In this document: one piece after another, positions 60,990-64,000 of the stretch
Position numbering within the stretch: position 1 is the stretch's first letter
Layout: the number at the start of each line of letters is the position of its first letter
Origin: Hymenobacter fodinae
Lineage (GTDB): Bacteria; Bacteroidota; Bacteroidia; Cytophagales; Hymenobacteraceae
Direction: 5' to 3'
DNA: 64,000 bases
Assembly (NCBI RefSeq): GCF_004745825.1
Contig: NZ_SRLA01000001.1
Location: forward strand, 1,612,001-1,676,000
Made by a program: the position numbers and the translations under genes
The notes under the pieces: generated by a model
The model's input: the letters and a program-made list of their open reading frames with translations, nothing else
Told to the model about the DNA's origin: nothing
Databases searched by the model: none

Positions 60990-61979
60990 CTAGTCTTCAT
61001 ACTCATCGTACTCGTCGTACTGTTCCTGTTTGTTTTTCCGGTTGGCCCACAGTAAGCCACCAGCTAGGGCAAGGCCGGCACCAATCAGCCATAGCGGAAT
61101 GCGCGGCGCTACGGGAGGCGGTACCGAGCGTACGCCCGTCTCGTCGGTTTGGGCGGGGTGGCCTACGTAGCGTCCGTGCATGGGCACTGCCTTCTGATCA
61201 AAGTGCTCCACCAAGTCGGCGAGTTGCTGGCTTAGTTCTGCGCCGCGCATCGGGATGCCGTGCCCCGTAGCTGCCACTCGGGGCAGCAGGCCGGCCAGTC
61301 GCTCCACCGATTGGCGAGCCAGGTCCCAGTCGGGCGTAAAATACATGGGCGGGCCGTGCACTTCCTGCTTCTGCACCCACACCGACAGCGCCGACTCCTG
61401 CTTGGTGGTCACGAAAGCATCACCGGCCAGCAGCACCTTATCCTGCTCCCGGAAAAACGACACGTGGCCCGGGGCGTGGCCCGGCGTAAATATCCAGCGC
61501 CAACCCGGCAGAAACGGCACCGAGCCATCATCGGGCAGGGCCTTTACCCGGTCGCCCAGGTCAACGGGGTCTTTCGGGTATAAGAACGACAAGGCGGCCA
61601 TGGCTCCACCACCCACAGTAGGGTCTGGGGGCGGATAGGCAGATTGCCCGGTTAGATAGGGTAGCTCCAAGGGGTGCGCATACACCGGCACATCGGGCCA
61701 CTGCTCCAGTAGATAGTGTAGGCCACCCACGTGGTCGAAGTGACCATGCGTGAGCAAGATGGCCGCCGGCGGATTATCCGCCCCAAACAGTTCCTGGGCG
61801 TGATGATGCAGCTTGGGTCCTGAGCCAGGCAGGCCGGCATCTACCAGCACCCACGGGTCGGTGGGGGCGTCGGGGTTGCGCACGTAAAACAGGTTCACGA
61901 ACACGTTGCGCAGCCCCCAGATACCCGGCTCCACATGGAACAGGGTGGGGGTGTTAGCACGATTAGTTTGGTTTGCCAT
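60990..61979 (-). CDS. MBL-fold hydrolase with a C-terminal membrane anchor
   Basis: 329 aa. The metallo-beta-lactamase fold shows WVLVDAGLPGSGPK, LLTHGHFDHVGGLHYLLEQW (H-x-H-x-D-H), IFTPGHAPGHVSFFRE, LLAGDAFVTT (Asp bridging) and ATGHGIPMRG (final His). Residues about 295-312 form one membrane helix (PLWLIGAGLALAGGLLWA), followed by RKNKQEQYDEYDEYED, an acidic repeat tail. Signal peptide is absent, so a tail-anchored protein with the enzyme in the cytoplasm is likely. Substrate unknown; the active site would fit glyoxalase-II-like or lactonase-like chemistry. Confidence 0.88.
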   Translation of the reverse strand: MANQTNRANTPTLFHVEPGIWGLRNVFVNLFYVRNPDAPTDPWVLVDAGLPGSGPKLHHHAQELFGADNPPAAILLTHGHFDHVGGLHYLLEQWPDVPVYAHPLELPYLTGQSAYPPPDPTVGGGAMAALSFLYPKDPVDLGDRVKALPDDGSVPFLPGWRWIFTPGHAPGHVSFFREQDKVLLAGDAFVTTKQESALSVWVQKQEVHGPPMYFTPDWDLARQSVERLAGLLPRVAATGHGIPMRGAELSQQLADLVEHFDQKAVPMHGRYVGHPAQTDETGVRSVPPPVAPRIPLWLIGAGLALAGGLLWANRKNKQEQYDEYDEYED

Positions 61980-62044
61980 AGCAAAGCGGGGTTAGGTAAG
62001 GAATGAGAGCCAAGTAGGTTTTCAGATGCAAGAGCAGGGTGTGT

Positions 62045-63562
62045 TTACGGAGCGCAGCCGCAGAGCAGTTCGCGCGTGGGCGGCGGTACTTTGTAGTCGG
62101 GCTGCGATACTTCTTTCATGTATATAACATCGAGCTGCCGCAGAGGTGGGTTGGCAGGGTTCTCGTGCCAGATGCGCAGCAGGTAATTGCAGTAATACGG
62201 GCGCATGTAGCTGTTGTCTACGAACAAATAATTCTCAGAGTACTTACGCCACCGGTCGTTTTTGAAAAGCGAAACCACCGAGGCTGGTTTGGCATAGGTA
62301 AGGGCCGCGCCCTGGCGGTTGAGGTCTACGTGGTGGCCGTCTTTGGTGGTGCCGTCCAGGATGTACCAGCCGTCGTCTTTGAAAACAGAAGGCGCAAACA
62401 TACCCCAGTGCTGGTCTATGCGCGTTAAGAAGCCAATCCACCGCAAGGGGGCTTTCATGGCATACTCGGGCTTGATAATGGAGTCGAGGTTCCACCAGCA
62501 GATGTATACCAGCAAGCCAATTACTAGGCCCTCGCGAAGACTGCGCAACCACCCCCACAGCCCCTCCGACAACGACCAGGAGGTTTCTACGCGCAGGTGC
62601 ACGGCCTGCCGCCAGGTAGCCAGGCGGGGCTGTAGAGGGGCCAGCCGCGCCGCCACCTTAGGGCCGAGCCGCTGTGCCCGGGGCACTATGTGTTTTTCCA
62701 GCCAATCCATGGCCGATGGCGGCAACAGGCCTAGCACCGAAGCCATGTTGATGATGAAGAAGAGGCCTACAAACAGCGTCAGGCTGATGCCGAGGTGAAA
62801 GCCGTAGAGCACAAACACGAACAGCAGACGCCACCACTTCACCCCAAACGGAATGAACAGAACGAAGGGCAGCAGCAACTCCGTCCGGTAAGTAGCCAGC
62901 GTGAGGAAGCGTAACAGCTCGGGGTAGTGATAAATCAGCCGTCCGCCCGGCATCAGCACCTGGTCGAGACTGAGAGCGTAGTAAAGGGCCGTACCGTCGC
63001 GGCTCCACTCGGGGCTGCTTTTCAGCAGAGCCGTGCACCAGTACACCAAGCATATTTGCACGATGTAGGCCACCGTGGCCGCGCTGAAGTAGGTGAGCTG
63101 GGCGGGCGCTGGTTGCCGGCGTGCATCAAGCGAGTATACCCGCCCCCACGGCAGGAAAAAGCCCCAGAACAACAGCATCCGCAATAGGTCGTCGCCGCCC
63201 TGCAGGATTAGGGGGTTGCGGTTCTGCAACGACACCAGCAGCAGCCACGAGATAAACGTGGCCAACCGCGTTTTGTAGCCCAGCAGTAGAGCTATGGCAG
63301 CTAGTGCCGCAAATAAAAAAAGCACCGCCTGCACTTGCCATAGGCCACTGCTGGTGTGCAACGAGAAAACGTAGGGGTTCCATAAATGCTCGTAGAGCAC
63401 CGACAAAGGCAGCACGCCCATGTTGGAATAAAAGGCTTCTAAATCGGTGCTGCGAATACCCAAATCGAGCAGCACCACCGCCGCCACTGCGGCGCGGAGG
63501 AGGGCCAGGGCCCGGAGGTCGACGACGAAAGGACTGCGAAGTAGCGTTAGAAACCGGAGCAT
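62045..63562 (-). CDS. HTTM domain membrane protein
   Basis: 505 aa. The N-terminal 300 residues hold about eight hydrophobic segments with HTTM features: LRALALLRAAVAAVVLLDLG, LLGYKTRLATFISWLLLVSL, NRNPLILQGGDDLLRMLLFW and WGRVYSLDARR. HTTM is related to vitamin K-dependent gamma-glutamyl carboxylase, but the carboxylase active-site region is not evident, so the activity is unknown. The C-terminal 200 residues are soluble (IDQHWGMFAPSVFKDDGWYI) after one more helix. ATG at 63562 preferred to the upstream in-frame start at 63613. Confidence 0.87.
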   Translation of the reverse strand: MLRFLTLLRSPFVVDLRALALLRAAVAAVVLLDLGIRSTDLEAFYSNMGVLPLSVLYEHLWNPYVFSLHTSSGLWQVQAVLFLFAALAAIALLLGYKTRLATFISWLLLVSLQNRNPLILQGGDDLLRMLLFWGFFLPWGRVYSLDARRQPAPAQLTYFSAATVAYIVQICLVYWCTALLKSSPEWSRDGTALYYALSLDQVLMPGGRLIYHYPELLRFLTLATYRTELLLPFVLFIPFGVKWWRLLFVFVLYGFHLGISLTLFVGLFFIINMASVLGLLPPSAMDWLEKHIVPRAQRLGPKVAARLAPLQPRLATWRQAVHLRVETSWSLSEGLWGWLRSLREGLVIGLLVYICWWNLDSIIKPEYAMKAPLRWIGFLTRIDQHWGMFAPSVFKDDGWYILDGTTKDGHHVDLNRQGAALTYAKPASVVSLFKNDRWRKYSENYLFVDNSYMRPYYCNYLLRIWHENPANPPLRQLDVIYMKEVSQPDYKVPPPTRELLCGCAP

Positions 63563-63671
63563 GCCGTGCCAGGTGGGCGTAAAAGAAAACAAAAGGCGGA
63601 AAGGCGCTACCACTACTCATGGTCGGCCTTTCCGCCTTCTGAGCTATCCAATGGGTACCGTCAGACTTGCC

Positions 63672-64000
63672 TTAACGGGTAGTTGACCCGCTGGTTGTGC
63701 CCGAGGTGGTAGACCCAGAAGTAGAACTGCTGCTCGTAGAGCCGCTACCTGTTGAGCTTCCGCCGGTGCTACCCGAAGCCGAACGCCCACCAGTGCTGCT
63801 GCCCGATGTAGTACGGCTACCGCTGGTGGAGCGGCTGCCGCTAGTAGAGCCCGCGGTGCTGCTCATACGGCCTGAGCCTGACCCGGCGCGGCTCCCCGAT
63901 TTCATAGAGCCACTCGTGCTGCCCCCACTCGTGGAATTTCCCGATCTGGAAGTGGAGCCGCTCGTGCTGCCCGACATAGAGCCCCGAGAGCCGCCGGAGC
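63672..64000 (-). CDS. Ser/Gly/Thr repeat protein, N-terminus beyond window edge
   Basis: At least 109 codons, open to the right edge; the ATG at 63977 lies inside the repeat and is probably internal. The visible protein is almost entirely Ser, Gly, Thr and Arg in units such as SGSTSG, with scattered Arg, Asn and Met, and ends SGTTSGSTTR. It should be unfolded and may be a linker or surface stalk. Composition alone cannot rule out a non-coding repeat, but the minus-strand frame stays open throughout, ends at a TAA, and uses mixed codons. Its function depends on the unseen N-terminus. Confidence 0.55.
   Translation of the reverse strand, partial: SGGSRGSMSGSTSGSTSRSGNSTSGGSTSGSMKSGSRAGSGSGRMSSTAGSTSGSRSTSGSRTTSGSSTGGRSASGSTGGSSTGSGSTSSSSTSGSTTSGTTSGSTTR

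Noticed and set aside
59985..61979. RES and MBL genes as a toxin-antitoxin pair
   Set aside because: The MBL protein is an enzyme with a complete metal site and membrane tail, not an Xre/MbcA-type antitoxin, and a 120-bp gap with a hairpin separates the two.
1..64000. CRISPR arrays, tRNA, rRNA or prophage
   Set aside because: No regularly spaced direct repeats, no clover-leaf sequences with a T-loop GTTCGA pattern in the gaps, and no structural phage genes were seen.

Overview
The window is high-GC DNA (roughly 60% by eye) from a Bacteroidota bacterium, most likely Hymenobacter or a close relative in the Cytophagales. Direct signs are a SusC/SusD pair with a third lipoprotein, two proteins with type IX secretion sorting tails, -7 boxes close to TAnnTTTG with few Shine-Dalgarno sites, a GH3/beta-lactamase fusion typical of the phylum, and many exported proteins. 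The genus is an inference. I saw no rRNA, tRNA, CRISPR array, transposase or phage gene. It looks like ordinary chromosome with short, mostly independent transcription units.

Layout. 1-2060 (minus): two universal stress proteins behind a 74-aa and an unlisted 33-aa ORF, with an FNR-like box upstream. 2325-4878 (plus): a secreted protein, a YceI protein and three tandem, diverged copies of a small helical protein. 4934-5425: an AT-rich membrane-protein gene. 5472-13777: gamma-glutamyltransferase and an alpha-glucan group (branching enzyme, half of a GT-B glycosyltransferase, GH31 alpha-glucosidase). 13876-23646: a flavin/2Fe-2S reductase, hydrolases, a T9SS cargo protein, a rhomboid protease and a membrane protein sharing an N-terminal module, a beta-lactamase-like protein, a VanX-like dipeptidase and a GHL10 hydrolase. 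24054-25305: a two-gene overlapping operon of a GntA-type (YqcI/YcgG) heme N-hydroxylase and a DUF1989 protein. 25424-31577 (minus): SusC-SusD-lipoprotein locus. 31951-47376: HGSNAT-like acyltransferase, DUF2059 protein, acyl-CoA ligase, RsbQ-like hydrolase, GH3 fusion, GH10 xylanase, PhoD-like phosphatase and a GT4 glycosyltransferase. 47541-51992: small Cys protein, TonB receptor and PepSY protein, probably metal or chelate uptake. 52077-64000: exported superoxide dismutase, SDR, DUF885 peptidase-like lipoprotein, exported PPC protein, aldo/keto reductase, DoxX, DUF4126, Dph6-like ATPase, RES-domain protein, MBL hydrolase, HTTM protein and a Ser/Gly/Thr repeat protein cut by the edge.

The themes are outer-membrane glycan capture and breakdown, alpha-glucan metabolism, peptidoglycan or peptide turnover, and stress/redox functions. 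The strongest unexplained signals are a very over-represented heptamer CTAGGCC/GGCCTAG (about 90 copies by hand count) that occurs within genes, at TAG stop codons and as terminator stems; the GntA-DUF1989 operon with a repeat-rich leader; the triple paralog array; the shared N-terminal module; and three families of palindromic intergenic repeats.
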